Source: a virus
Virus record (IMG/VR): IMGVR_UViG_3300031673_000019
Span: 1-64,000 of that record
DNA: 64,000 nucleotides
Reading direction: 5' to 3' (one strand)
Shown here: piece by piece, positions 33,901 through 41,641 of the stretch
Layout of the letters: every line of letters begins with the position of its first letter
Numbering within the stretch: the first letter of the stretch is position 1
Position numbers and translations under genes: made by a program
Notes under the pieces: model-generated
Told to the model about the DNA's origin: nothing
The model's database searches: none
Seen by the model: only the letters and a program-made list of their open reading frames with translations

Positions 33901-34904
33901 GTCACTCAGGTGGCAGCTGGGATGAGTCGGCCACCGTCATCACGTCACTTGGCATCCACTCAGAGGATGCAGGCGGCATCGATGCTGGGTCACGCTTTTG
34001 CCTGTACCGCCGCACCCGCAACAACGTCCGCGCCGACAGCGCGAACACCGCGCGGGAAGTTCGCCGCATCTCGGTGGCCGATGGCGATGCAGGCCCGACC
34101 GCCTACAACCTGTCGCAGACGGCCTTCGGTGGATCGGTCGTTGGTATCTCTCTGCTCACCGATGCAGCGGTCACCGCTGGAACCCTGACCGCTGAGGTGA
34201 AGGTCGGTGGCGTGTCCATGGGCTCGCTCGCCCTCAGCACCACCTACCCCACCGGCCGGCGAGCGACCTATGCGATCGGCCTGAACACCTTTGGTGGCAA
34301 CGAAGCCATCACGGTGGAGATCACCACGGCAGGCAGCTTCGTCGCAGGCGGGCCGACTGAAGTCGCCGTCGCCGTCGAGCTGCAAAACGCCGCACTCTTC
34401 CAGGGGCCGGCGGGCGGCAAGCAGCACATCAAGACCTATCGGATTGAGAACACAACTCCTACCACGGTTACGTTTAGCGACCTCGATGGAGACGTTGACG
34501 AAATCTATGTCCTTGAGTGGGATATCATCACGGCCGCCGGCACCGTGGCCACGCTGCAGCCTAATGCGCTGGCCACCAACCAGGGGAGCGTGCGTCTCGC
34601 GGGTGGCACCGAGACGGACTATGCGACGCTCAGCATTCTCAACACGTCCGCTGAGCGCGCCTCTGGATCGGTTCAGTTCCGTGCACGGACCACCCGCAGA
34701 AGAACGTACATTTCAACGGCGATGATTGCATCCTCGCCGTATGCGGCGGCAAACGTCACTGCCCAGTTTTACACGGGTATCTGGAATGAAACGTCGACAA
34801 ATATCACCTCGCTCGTGATCGACTCAACGAACGCTCTCCTCGCCGGATCCGAGTTCCGCCTGTATCGCCTGACTGAAACCGCAGGCGCGGTCGAAGAGCT
34901 GTAA
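30954..34904 (+). CDS. Large tail fibre protein with tandem repeats
   Basis: A 1316-residue product. The N-terminal 120 residues may attach to the baseplate. Residues about 326-660 hold a tandem repeat of 140 residues (GKLWVRxDIPNVLVFTDDAGSD ending in TVLGAGG-type units), two nearly identical copies and a diverged third. Residues about 850-1316 hold two beta domains that look like repeats of each other, each with a DGDVDxxY-x-x-xxD, QPNAL-x-TNQ and a terminal F-x-LYR-x-T. It likely forms a trimeric fibre. Function as an adhesin is inferred from repeats and locus. Confidence 0.8.
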   Translation: MPNTTKMLWPFPAEDQDPWYETFASMVSAMDASAYAAREDRQLLLGGGGIISFDASSGLLTWSADFEIFSTISGFLLSIPAGSVTLADGQMAYTVVTRSPTQDLTLGFTVADTAPSTDGALVFVFRRGSAVYWRNGAKIDDGIPGDIFAGSAGGTDANAIHVNAGGEINGLTAKGTPVAADIVVIEDSADSFSKKKITLTDLLGGGGTLDDAYGAAGAGRTIDVDGPGVLFNNSNDNANDVFFVTKSPPSGVRAGDGISVFLDTDATGDSIYIAHDGTGGYAIDIDQSAAAGGGILVLVAGGSNPGITVDNTAGSGASAVFDGGAGVQLSPVLHLTSEAAAVPGGVPAAGEGKLWVRNDIPNVLVFTDDAGSDTVLGAGGGGNTLDGAYDQGGAGVGRAITADSGAVTVTSSAADTNNVVEVTKSPAGAQAGIGVLVTMGANTTGAGLSVAQSGTGAAAILAGGSGVQLSPVIHITSEASAVPGGAPSAGQGKLWVRDDIPNVLVFTDDAGSDTVLGAGGGGNTLDGAYDQGGAGVGRAITADAGAVTVTNSAADTNNVVEVTKSPAGSQAGIGVLVTMGANTTGAGLSVAQSGTGAAAILAGGAGVQVSPVVHFTSEAASVPGGSPSAGQGKLWVRSDAPNVVVYTDDTGVDTVLGSGVAEALATTGADVDVAAAAPPEVGQVLKATSATTATWQSPQALSSAQGDYMLAQLAADQSAGLLVGDPVRFASVFNSRGSIALDAGTYQFTLKVGRTYFLNAYVRRVGTRINFAWYDVTNGAPLGSDGEGSSSASNSNAVATVTPTTDILVEVQITDVSAVTSLDAEVTAGYPSTYASIIEIGAVQANVIGGLEFVDEIVVASPGQDFSFGAAGDGLFQRALDGDVDDEYVIIGDVVKGTDTLQDISIEPNALTTNQLSTRYRFIDASSTINISQDAYLTAANTGTSFGIGTVIHFEATLRAKTGQGRGFFSSFGADDGTNTLAGHSGGSWDESATVITSLGIHSEDAGGIDAGSRFCLYRRTRNNVRADSANTAREVRRISVADGDAGPTAYNLSQTAFGGSVVGISLLTDAAVTAGTLTAEVKVGGVSMGSLALSTTYPTGRRATYAIGLNTFGGNEAITVEITTAGSFVAGGPTEVAVAVELQNAALFQGPAGGKQHIKTYRIENTTPTTVTFSDLDGDVDEIYVLEWDIITAAGTVATLQPNALATNQGSVRLAGGTETDYATLSILNTSAERASGSVQFRARTTRRRTYISTAMIASSPYAAANVTAQFYTGIWNETSTNITSLVIDSTNALLAGSEFRLYRLTETAGAVEEL
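31930..32940 (+). repeat. 420-base tandem repeat in the fibre gene
   Basis: Positions 31930-32349, 32350-32769 and 32770-about 32940 align with an exact 420-base offset. The first two are close to identical over long stretches; the third is more diverged and truncated. The period is 140 codons. Recombination between copies could vary fibre length. Confidence 0.85.
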
Positions 34905-34923
34905 TTTCTGAGCTTACTGGAAC

Positions 34924-35415
34924 ATGGCCTCGCGAACATTCATACGCCAGGACAAACAGGTCCGCCCAAGCGAGGCGTACGACGACACAGTACCGCATGG
35001 CGTCGCTCTTGAGACTGACGCTGAGAACCTGCAAGATGATGTAAACGCTCTTCGATCTCAAATCCGACGCATCCTCGGAGAGGACAACTGGTACGACGCA
35101 CCTGTTGTGTCGCTTGCTGATGTGGCCGACGGAGGCGGTTCGGGCTCGGGGTTTCTGTATACGAACATCGTTCCATCTGGTGACATCGATGATGCGAACG
35201 ACACATTCATTGCGCCGACGTATTTTGAGAGCGACTTGGCTGGGGTAATGGGCCCACAGGTTTACGTTAACGGGATCCGTCAGCAACTAAGTGTGCATTT
35301 TTCTGTCGCAGAGAGCGGCGGCCCTGGCTCTGGATACGATACTATAATTTTCGCCGGGGATTGTATACCAGAGGTGGGCGATATCGTCACCATGGACTAT
35401 GTTTTGGCGGTTTAG
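34924..35415 (+). CDS. Small fibre-type protein with YDDT/NWY head module
   Basis: A 163-residue product. Residues 1-60 hold RPSEAYDDTVPHG, LQDDVNALRSQIRRILGEDNWYDAP, a module that recurs in the next gene and at 38369. Residues about 115-163 hold a VYVNGIRQQLSVHFSV module shared with several other proteins here. It may be a short adhesin or adaptor attached to the baseplate. No enzyme motif was seen. Confidence 0.6.
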   Translation: MASRTFIRQDKQVRPSEAYDDTVPHGVALETDAENLQDDVNALRSQIRRILGEDNWYDAPVVSLADVADGGGSGSGFLYTNIVPSGDIDDANDTFIAPTYFESDLAGVMGPQVYVNGIRQQLSVHFSVAESGGPGSGYDTIIFAGDCIPEVGDIVTMDYVLAV

Positions 35416-35420
35416 CGCTT

Positions 35421-36680
35421 ATGACTCTTAAAATCAGCCAGGGCCAGATCAAGAAAAGCCGAGTATACGACGATACAATACCGTCGGGAGATGCTGATCT
35501 TGAGGTAGCCTCGGCGTCTGCCCTGGATGATCTTAACGGTCTTCGCTCGCAGATTCAAAGAGTCATCGGGGAGGGCAATTGGTGGCGAGACGCACCTATT
35601 TCACTGCGTGCAGTAGCGGCCTATCTGGGAGGGTTTCGGAAGAATCAATCCGTAACTCCGCCGACCGACGGGGCCGAGGTCATATTTTTCACCCCGGAAA
35701 CGTTCCTGTATTCGGCTGCCGTCGATCAGAGCTTTTTAAATCCGTCCGTCTATCTCAACGGCCATCGCCTTGAAGAGGTTAGCGATTATATACTCAACGA
35801 GTCTGGAGGAGTTGGGGCTGGATTTGATTCGATCGATTTCACGCCGGGAGGCGCGCCCAGGACGGGCGATGTCATTGCTGTTGATTATTTCATTTCGACT
35901 GGGACGATACCGCCACCCGCGGGCGGCATCGGGGTCTACGACGAATCCGTCCTCGTTGCTGTTCGGCCTGCGATCAACTTCATTGGCTCAGCCATCCAGG
36001 CAGTCGATAACATTGGCGCCAACAGGGTAGATATTACGGTGCAGATCACACAAGACGACATACTCCCCGCCTTTGTGCCGTCGATTGTAATGTCGCCTGG
36101 CGGCCCTTTGGAGATTGGCGAGACGGTTACCAACCCTGCGTTTACTATCACTGCGTCCGGTGGCGTTATCGCGACCTATAGTGTGACGGATTCAGATGCC
36201 AACGGGCCCACTGCAGGCATTGGGCCTGCAGTGGCAGGCATCACTCATCCATTCGCGTTTGTGAAGAGCGCCAACGGTGCCACGGTTTCATTTACTGCTG
36301 AGGTGGTAAGCGATGCCGGCGTTACCAAGTACCCTGTGGACTCGCTTGTGTGGAGGCCTCGGGTTTACTATGGCGACGCAGCGCCCGGGACCATCGACGA
36401 GGCCTTTGTGGAGAATCTTGGAGGCAGCGGGCTCGCCTCTAGCAGGACCCGGACGATCGCGTTCAGCAGTGGAAGTGGCGAGAAGAGCTACTACGCGTTC
36501 CCGACGGCATATGGCGGTGGTACGCCAACTTTTAAGGATGCCGACACGGGATTCGACGCAGGCTTTTCGCAGGCGGTAGCGAGCGTTTCTATTACCAACA
36601 GTTTTGGCGTCTCGCAGACCTACGAGGTCTGGGCTAGCGATACGGCTGCCTTGGGCTCTTATTCGGTAAATGTGACCTGA
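35421..36680 (+). CDS. Fibre-type protein with YDDT/NWW head and Ig-like repeats
   Basis: ATG at 35421 gives 419 residues; upstream frame extension to 35361 lacks a ribosome site and overlaps the previous gene. The head module is SRVYDDTIPSGDADLEV, LNGLRSQIQRVIGEGNWWRD. Then come a VYLNGHRLEEVSDYIL module, an Ig-like domain (about residues 225-320) and a terminal domain with YYAFPTAYGGGTPTFKD, a form found at the ends of several phage fibres. It likely belongs to the same adhesin complex as its neighbours. Confidence 0.7.
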   Translation: MTLKISQGQIKKSRVYDDTIPSGDADLEVASASALDDLNGLRSQIQRVIGEGNWWRDAPISLRAVAAYLGGFRKNQSVTPPTDGAEVIFFTPETFLYSAAVDQSFLNPSVYLNGHRLEEVSDYILNESGGVGAGFDSIDFTPGGAPRTGDVIAVDYFISTGTIPPPAGGIGVYDESVLVAVRPAINFIGSAIQAVDNIGANRVDITVQITQDDILPAFVPSIVMSPGGPLEIGETVTNPAFTITASGGVIATYSVTDSDANGPTAGIGPAVAGITHPFAFVKSANGATVSFTAEVVSDAGVTKYPVDSLVWRPRVYYGDAAPGTIDEAFVENLGGSGLASSRTRTIAFSSGSGEKSYYAFPTAYGGGTPTFKDADTGFDAGFSQAVASVSITNSFGVSQTYEVWASDTAALGSYSVNVT

Positions 36681-38275
36681 TGACGATTCCCATCAATGCC
36701 AAGTTCGCACGCCGCAACGCAGCGGACACGCCGCTTCTCGACAACACGGATGTCCTCGGCGGATGGATGACTGTGGCCGACAATGCCGAGCGGGATGCCA
36801 TTATCGGATCGGTGCGTGTTGAAGGGCTGCATGTGTGGTCGGCCAACGCGGCGACTTTGTACCGACTCGATGCCGATCTTATCACGTGGACCGAGGTAGA
36901 TCTGGGCAGCGAGACTGCATCCAATGTGCAGACAGAGGATGGCGGAGCGCAGGAGATCATTATTTATGCAAGCGCGGGCGGTAGCGACACGACAGGGGAC
37001 GGCACGGTCGGCAACCCCTATGCCACAATCTCCCGTGCGTATGCCGATGTTCCCATTTTCATTTCTAATGCGTTCTATGTGATCAGGTGCACGGGTGTGA
37101 CGGAATCGCGCACGACACCTATCGTCCTGAGGCCACATATTGGAACTGGCGGGTCGAAGTTTACGATCTCACCTACTGATCCGCTAACGTTCACTCGTCG
37201 CAACGTGACCTTTGAGGCGGTGTCTACGATCGTAGACACGATCTCTGGGGGCGAGCTTACGGGCCAGGTCGCGGCGCCTACGACGGGCCTGCGCACCTTG
37301 CAGACGACGAAGAATTATACGCTCGATGAGCACAAGGGTCGCTTCCTCATTACTGACAACGCTTCGGGTAGCCCGTACGGCGCCATCGTTGGTAATTCGG
37401 CTGGTCCCAACAGCGAGATATACGTCGCGCGTAACAGCGCGTTCACGGCACCGCTGAACATTGTCGAGCCGGGCGCGGAGATTATTAACGCACTTGGCGG
37501 CGCAGGGTTCACTGACACGGCCGCGATTGATATATCGCAGGGCTTTTTCTCGTTCGGAGCGACAGGAATTCGCTTTACGTCTACTTCGACTAGCAGCTTT
37601 GCTTGCGCCGTTGTGATGCGCGGGATGCAGCAGAGCCCTGGTTTTGTCGCGTGTCAGATCGACGGTATCCAGATGGAAGATAGCACGGCTGCGGGGAATC
37701 TTTCGGCGTGCTCTGTGGGGCGAAGATTTCAGACTGTAGGCGGGTCTCTTGGCTGCACGTATTCGTTGCTATGGCGCGACCCTGCGTCGGCATCTGTTAC
37801 CATGTTTTTGCAGGCACGTATGACGGGCATGCAACGGGACGCTCCTCAGATATTTTCAACCGTCATGGACACTCCATCCTCGACGTTTGGGGCGACCGGC
37901 AGTGAGCAATACAACCGCTACTCTATGCTGATGCAGAACTCATTGATTAGATCTGCAGCCGCCAACGGGGTTAAGGTTTCTGTTGGGGGGTTGTTACGCA
38001 TGGTGAGTTGCGAGATCAGCAGCTCAGGGAGCGACGCTGTCTTGGTGGACGGGGGGTTCGCTGAGCTTTCTGGGGTTATTGGCTCGGGTAACACGGGCGT
38101 TGGAGTGCTTGTGCAAAATAATGGCCGTGTCAGACGGATCAGTAGCACACTTGTAACGGGGTCCGGCGGTGACTACCAGGTTGGTGGAAACACGGTTGGC
38201 ACGTGGGGCACGTTCTCGGGCAACGAGAACGACTTGGCGTCTGGCAGTCCTCAGTTTGCGCGTATGCATGCTTAG
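36680..38275 (+). CDS. Probable beta-helix tailspike-like protein
   Basis: A 531-residue product. Residues about 94-115 hold SAGGSDTTGDGTVGNPYATI, the entry motif of right-handed parallel beta-helix spikes (G-S-D-x-x-G-D-G-T-x-x-N-P-x-a-T-i). The following 400 residues are Gly-Ser-Thr-rich short strands as in such helices. These proteins often bind or hydrolyse polysaccharides. Candidate catalytic Asp or Glu residues cannot be assigned by eye. It overlaps the previous gene's stop by one base. Confidence 0.65.
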   Translation: MTIPINAKFARRNAADTPLLDNTDVLGGWMTVADNAERDAIIGSVRVEGLHVWSANAATLYRLDADLITWTEVDLGSETASNVQTEDGGAQEIIIYASAGGSDTTGDGTVGNPYATISRAYADVPIFISNAFYVIRCTGVTESRTTPIVLRPHIGTGGSKFTISPTDPLTFTRRNVTFEAVSTIVDTISGGELTGQVAAPTTGLRTLQTTKNYTLDEHKGRFLITDNASGSPYGAIVGNSAGPNSEIYVARNSAFTAPLNIVEPGAEIINALGGAGFTDTAAIDISQGFFSFGATGIRFTSTSTSSFACAVVMRGMQQSPGFVACQIDGIQMEDSTAAGNLSACSVGRRFQTVGGSLGCTYSLLWRDPASASVTMFLQARMTGMQRDAPQIFSTVMDTPSSTFGATGSEQYNRYSMLMQNSLIRSAAANGVKVSVGGLLRMVSCEISSSGSDAVLVDGGFAELSGVIGSGNTGVGVLVQNNGRVRRISSTLVTGSGGDYQVGGNTVGTWGTFSGNENDLASGSPQFARMHA

Positions 38276-38297
38276 GCGGCAAGCTGCTTACTTGTGA

Positions 38298-38347
38298 CTA
38301 CAGTGAACTCAGTCACCGATCGGTGATAGCGTTGTTTTCAACTGTAG
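38298..38347 (+). promoter_or_regulatory. Nested palindrome in the gap before the next fibre gene
   Basis: CTACAGTGAA (38298-38307) can pair with TTCAACTGTAG (38337-38347) with one bulge, and a perfect 14-base palindrome TCACCGATCGGTGA lies inside (38313-38326). A GTATAAGG sequence follows. It might be an operator or an mRNA element. No T-run is present. Confidence 0.55.
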
Positions 38348-38368
38348 CCGTATAAGGAAAGGCATAAC

Positions 38369-40330
38369 ATGGCATTCGTAACGCTGAGCAGGCAGGAGAC
38401 GCAGATCCGAAACTCGGATCTGTATGATGACACCATCGCGCCAGCCGAGGCCGCATTCGAGACCAATCCGATCAACATTGAGCAGGATTTAAACAACCTG
38501 CGGTCGTTGGGGCACTCGCTCCTTAGTAACCAGGCTGGAAATTGGTGGGATGGGCTGGTCACCCCATCGGCCCTGGATACTGGGTCGGCTCGTGGCGTCA
38601 ATGATCTTAACACGGACCTCCATGCCGTGGAGCGGAAGCGCGTCCTTCGTGATGTCTTTAGCTTGGTTGATATTTCTGTCGACGATGACGTCTCAGCGAC
38701 CGGCACGCTCACTCTCACGGGTAACGCGGCCAATGATGAAACGGTGACTACGGGGACGGACGTCTATACGTTCAAGACGGCGCTGACGCCCACAGCGGGC
38801 GAAGTGCTCATTGGTGCCACCGCCTCCGACTCGCTTGATAATCTGATTGCCGCTATCAACCTTGATGCTGGTGCGGGCACGCTTTATGCGGCCGGCACGG
38901 TTGCGAACAGCTTTGTGTCGGCTGCAGCAGGCGTCGGCGACACGATGGACTTGACTGCGCTTGTACCTGGTACTGCAGCCAACTCTACCGCCACGACGGA
39001 AACGCTCACCAACGGATCGTTTGGTAATGCTACTCTCTTGGGTGGCGTGGATGCCAAGAACTACGTCATCCTTGGGGCCGGTGAGTTGCCGACCAATACG
39101 ACAGCCGCGGTAGGCGCGGTTACAACGCTGGGTACCCTGGTGGCAGCGCATGGGGGCACCTTTGGTACTCACGCGCTGTCGGAGATCACGGGTGGTAACG
39201 CTATCAGTCCGCTCAACCTGATGAGCGTCGTCGATGGGTCGACTCGTGACCCGATTCTGTCGAGCAATCGGGTCATATGGGGGCTGCTTCAGGGCGAATC
39301 GGGTGTAACGGATGGCGTCACGATCACTGATACGACGGCTACACGCGTGCAGATTTCGTTTGTTCGTGTCAATGCGACCGGCGATGATTTGGAGGCGGTT
39401 CCTGCGGCCGACGTTGGTGGGGCTATAGTCAACTATTCGACCCGTGAGCGTGTTCCGCTTGAAAGCCTCACCGAGTATGACTTTCTTCGAGGGGCAGTCG
39501 TGGACGTTCCCCCGTCTGGAGCCACGGTTGATCTGCAGACGACTCTCAATAACCAGGGCGCGACACCGGTCGATGTAACGACCAATATTACCATCGACCT
39601 GGAAGGCCCAGGCCTTGAGTGGTGCTGGCGTGATGACCTGGAAGCTAATCTGCTGTGCATTGTTGAGGGTAGCGCGGGCGGCAATAGCACGATTGAGGTT
39701 GGAACTGACGTAGACGTATTCGAAGTCAATGCGATTGTTAGCGATTTTAACAATGGTGCGAGCTTTGATACTGGGGCTGCCGGCACGACGATCAATGTTG
39801 GCGTCACTGCTAATCAGATCGATTCTGGAGGAGCCCTTTCGGTACTCTCTGGAGGCGGCGCTGATTTGAATCTGGCTGCCGCACTCGAACTCAACCTTAC
39901 GGACAGCTATCGGGCCGGGTCGACGTGGTCTCTGGTCGACGGCATTCAGCTTGCTGCGTCTTCGGGGGAGTGGGACGCCTTCGAGGCAGCCTACGGCGGC
40001 GAGGTGTCGCTCCTCAGCGCGCTGACTACCGCGGCGACATCGATCCAGCGGACGAAAGTATATTCGACCGTGACAGCAAACGTGGCAGCAGACGTGGACA
40101 TTTCCGGTCCATCGGACGACAATAACCTCGATACAGATCTGGGAGATCTGTCGTCGGGTACATTCGTCGACGACTATGATATTTACCTTAATGGCAAGCT
40201 TCTTTACAACGGCGTCGACGCTGCGGCGAATAAGGATGTTTATCCTGGCACGTCGCTGGCCAACGGGCAGCTCAAGCTTGAGGACAAGGTAAAGATCGGC
40301 GATGTGATCGCAGTTATCGGCTGGGCCTGA
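38369..40330 (+). CDS. Fibre-type protein with YDDT/NWW head and LTLTG module
   Basis: A 653-residue product after an AAGGAAAGG ribosome site. The head module is NSDLYDDTIAPAEAAFETN, LNNLRSLGHSLLSNQAGNWWDG. Residues about 110-232 hold the LTLTG module (GTLTLTGNAANDETVTTGTD, YTFKTAL, GATASDSLDNLIAAINLDAG), strikingly like the sheath insertion at residues 194-315. Later comes a DIYLNGKLLYNGV module near the C-terminus. It is likely an adhesin or fibre subunit. Confidence 0.7.
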   Translation: MAFVTLSRQETQIRNSDLYDDTIAPAEAAFETNPINIEQDLNNLRSLGHSLLSNQAGNWWDGLVTPSALDTGSARGVNDLNTDLHAVERKRVLRDVFSLVDISVDDDVSATGTLTLTGNAANDETVTTGTDVYTFKTALTPTAGEVLIGATASDSLDNLIAAINLDAGAGTLYAAGTVANSFVSAAAGVGDTMDLTALVPGTAANSTATTETLTNGSFGNATLLGGVDAKNYVILGAGELPTNTTAAVGAVTTLGTLVAAHGGTFGTHALSEITGGNAISPLNLMSVVDGSTRDPILSSNRVIWGLLQGESGVTDGVTITDTTATRVQISFVRVNATGDDLEAVPAADVGGAIVNYSTRERVPLESLTEYDFLRGAVVDVPPSGATVDLQTTLNNQGATPVDVTTNITIDLEGPGLEWCWRDDLEANLLCIVEGSAGGNSTIEVGTDVDVFEVNAIVSDFNNGASFDTGAAGTTINVGVTANQIDSGGALSVLSGGGADLNLAAALELNLTDSYRAGSTWSLVDGIQLAASSGEWDAFEAAYGGEVSLLSALTTAATSIQRTKVYSTVTANVAADVDISGPSDDNNLDTDLGDLSSGTFVDDYDIYLNGKLLYNGVDAAANKDVYPGTSLANGQLKLEDKVKIGDVIAVIGWA

Positions 40331-40332
40331 TT

Positions 40333-40989
40333 ATGAATGATCCGAGCAGTGAAGTTCAGACAGCCCTCGAAGCGCAGGCCAGGAAGGCGGACGATCTCGC
40401 GGCGGCCATGACGCGAGATCGTTCTGAGCATGTGGGTGCAGAGAAGGCATTTTTGCTTATCGCAAAACAGATGCCGGAACTGGCTAAGAGCTTTGATGCT
40501 CGGGTTGAGCGGGACGATCAGGTTGGTGCAGCGCTGGAACAGGTACGGCGCTATGTTCACAATGTCATTGCCCATGTCCAGGGGCTCTGCGAGTCCTCGG
40601 CTCTTAAGCAAAAGAGTGAGATTCTTTTGTGCGAGGGGCGTGCGCAGACGGCGCAGATGATGGCCCAGACGATGCGTAAGGAGATCGAGGCGGTTGGTCG
40701 GGTGCAAGCGGCGCATGCTGCCCGTGTGGAGCAGCGTACTGAAACAGTCTTTTCGCGTGATGAGCCGGATGGGGGCGCCGTGATTAAGACGGCCCCTGCT
40801 CCTGCATCGAAGGGCGGCCGTCGGGTCCTTCGTTCGGTACCGGTGCCGGCGCCGGTACCGGTTGATGAGTCATCTCCCGAGGTGCGCAAGGCGCAGTCGG
40901 AGGAGACTCGTAGGGCTGCGAAGGCAGAGCGACGTGCGCAGGTTGCCCGTGCGCAGCGTGCTCAGGGTGGAGATAAGAATGACGTTTAA
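40333..40989 (+). CDS. Helical protein with Pro/Arg-rich C-terminus
   Basis: A 218-residue product. Residues 1-130 are amphipathic helix with many Gln, Ala and Arg; residues 145-218 are rich in Ala, Pro and Arg (RSVPVPAPVPVDESSPEV). No family was recognised. It sits in the fibre locus; helical chaperones for fibre folding are encoded in such places in many phages, but this is only a positional idea. It overlaps the next gene by 11 bases. Confidence 0.55.
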   Translation: MNDPSSEVQTALEAQARKADDLAAAMTRDRSEHVGAEKAFLLIAKQMPELAKSFDARVERDDQVGAALEQVRRYVHNVIAHVQGLCESSALKQKSEILLCEGRAQTAQMMAQTMRKEIEAVGRVQAAHAARVEQRTETVFSRDEPDGGAVIKTAPAPASKGGRRVLRSVPVPAPVPVDESSPEVRKAQSEETRRAAKAERRAQVARAQRAQGGDKNDV

Positions 40990-41308
40990 GACGCCTGACA
41001 GATCTCCGGGGCCGGCGGATGAGGAGGAACTTGCTCTCGAAGATCGAACAGCCGACGGAGACCCAACGTCCGAGGGCGCGATTCGTCGCCTCGGAAGTGT
41101 TCTTCGCTACTATGTTGGCGGCGCGGTCACCCAGATTGCCCGCTGGAAGAACCCTCCTGTTGGCTTTGACGGTGTCGACATGGGCACCATTTCGGATGGG
41201 CAGGGGCTGGCCTATAACGACACGAGCAAGCAGTTCGAGCCCGTGACTCTTTCCGTGACTCTTTCCGACCGATCATGGCGGCGCCACTTTCTGGTTATGG
41301 GAGGCTGA
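40979..41308 (+). CDS. Small unknown fibre-locus protein
   Basis: ATG at 40979 after a GGAGAT ribosome site gives 109 residues. The N-terminus is charged (RSPGPADEEELALEDR), followed by GSVLRYYVGGAVTQIARW and a beta segment. No domain was recognised. The overlap with the previous gene points to coupled translation. Confidence 0.55.
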   Translation: MTFKTPDRSPGPADEEELALEDRTADGDPTSEGAIRRLGSVLRYYVGGAVTQIARWKNPPVGFDGVDMGTISDGQGLAYNDTSKQFEPVTLSVTLSDRSWRRHFLVMGG

Positions 41309-41311
41309 CGG

Positions 41312-41641
41312 GTGGCCGAAGTTCTCAAGGTGTTGGGGCAACTTGACCCCGTGGCGACAACGTTGACAGCGCTTTATACGGTGCCTGGAGCGACGTCCGT
41401 GACAGCCTCGACTGTCGCCATCTGCAATCGCACTAGCTCCAATAAGCGCGCGCGCGTTTCGATCGCCGTGGCAGGCGCGTCCGATTCGCTTGAGCAATAC
41501 ATCTACTATGACGTGCTTGTGCTCAAGAACGACACCATCTTCGCGACCATCGGTGTTACGCTGGCGGCGACGGATGTGGTGCGTGTTTACACGGATGCCG
41601 TGGGGCTGTCTTTCAGCCTGTTCGGGGTTGAGGTGAGCTGA
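41312..41641 (+). CDS. Small beta protein of the fibre locus
   Basis: GTG at 41312 gives 109 residues. The sequence (VLGQLDPVATTLTALYTVPG, VAICNRTSSNKRARVSI, FATIGVTLAATDVVRVYTD) is a beta-sandwich pattern that appears repeatedly as small fibre-tip or attachment proteins in phages. Function as an adhesin or decoration protein is inferred. Its stop overlaps the next start as TGATG. Confidence 0.55.
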   Translation: MAEVLKVLGQLDPVATTLTALYTVPGATSVTASTVAICNRTSSNKRARVSIAVAGASDSLEQYIYYDVLVLKNDTIFATIGVTLAATDVVRVYTDAVGLSFSLFGVEVS

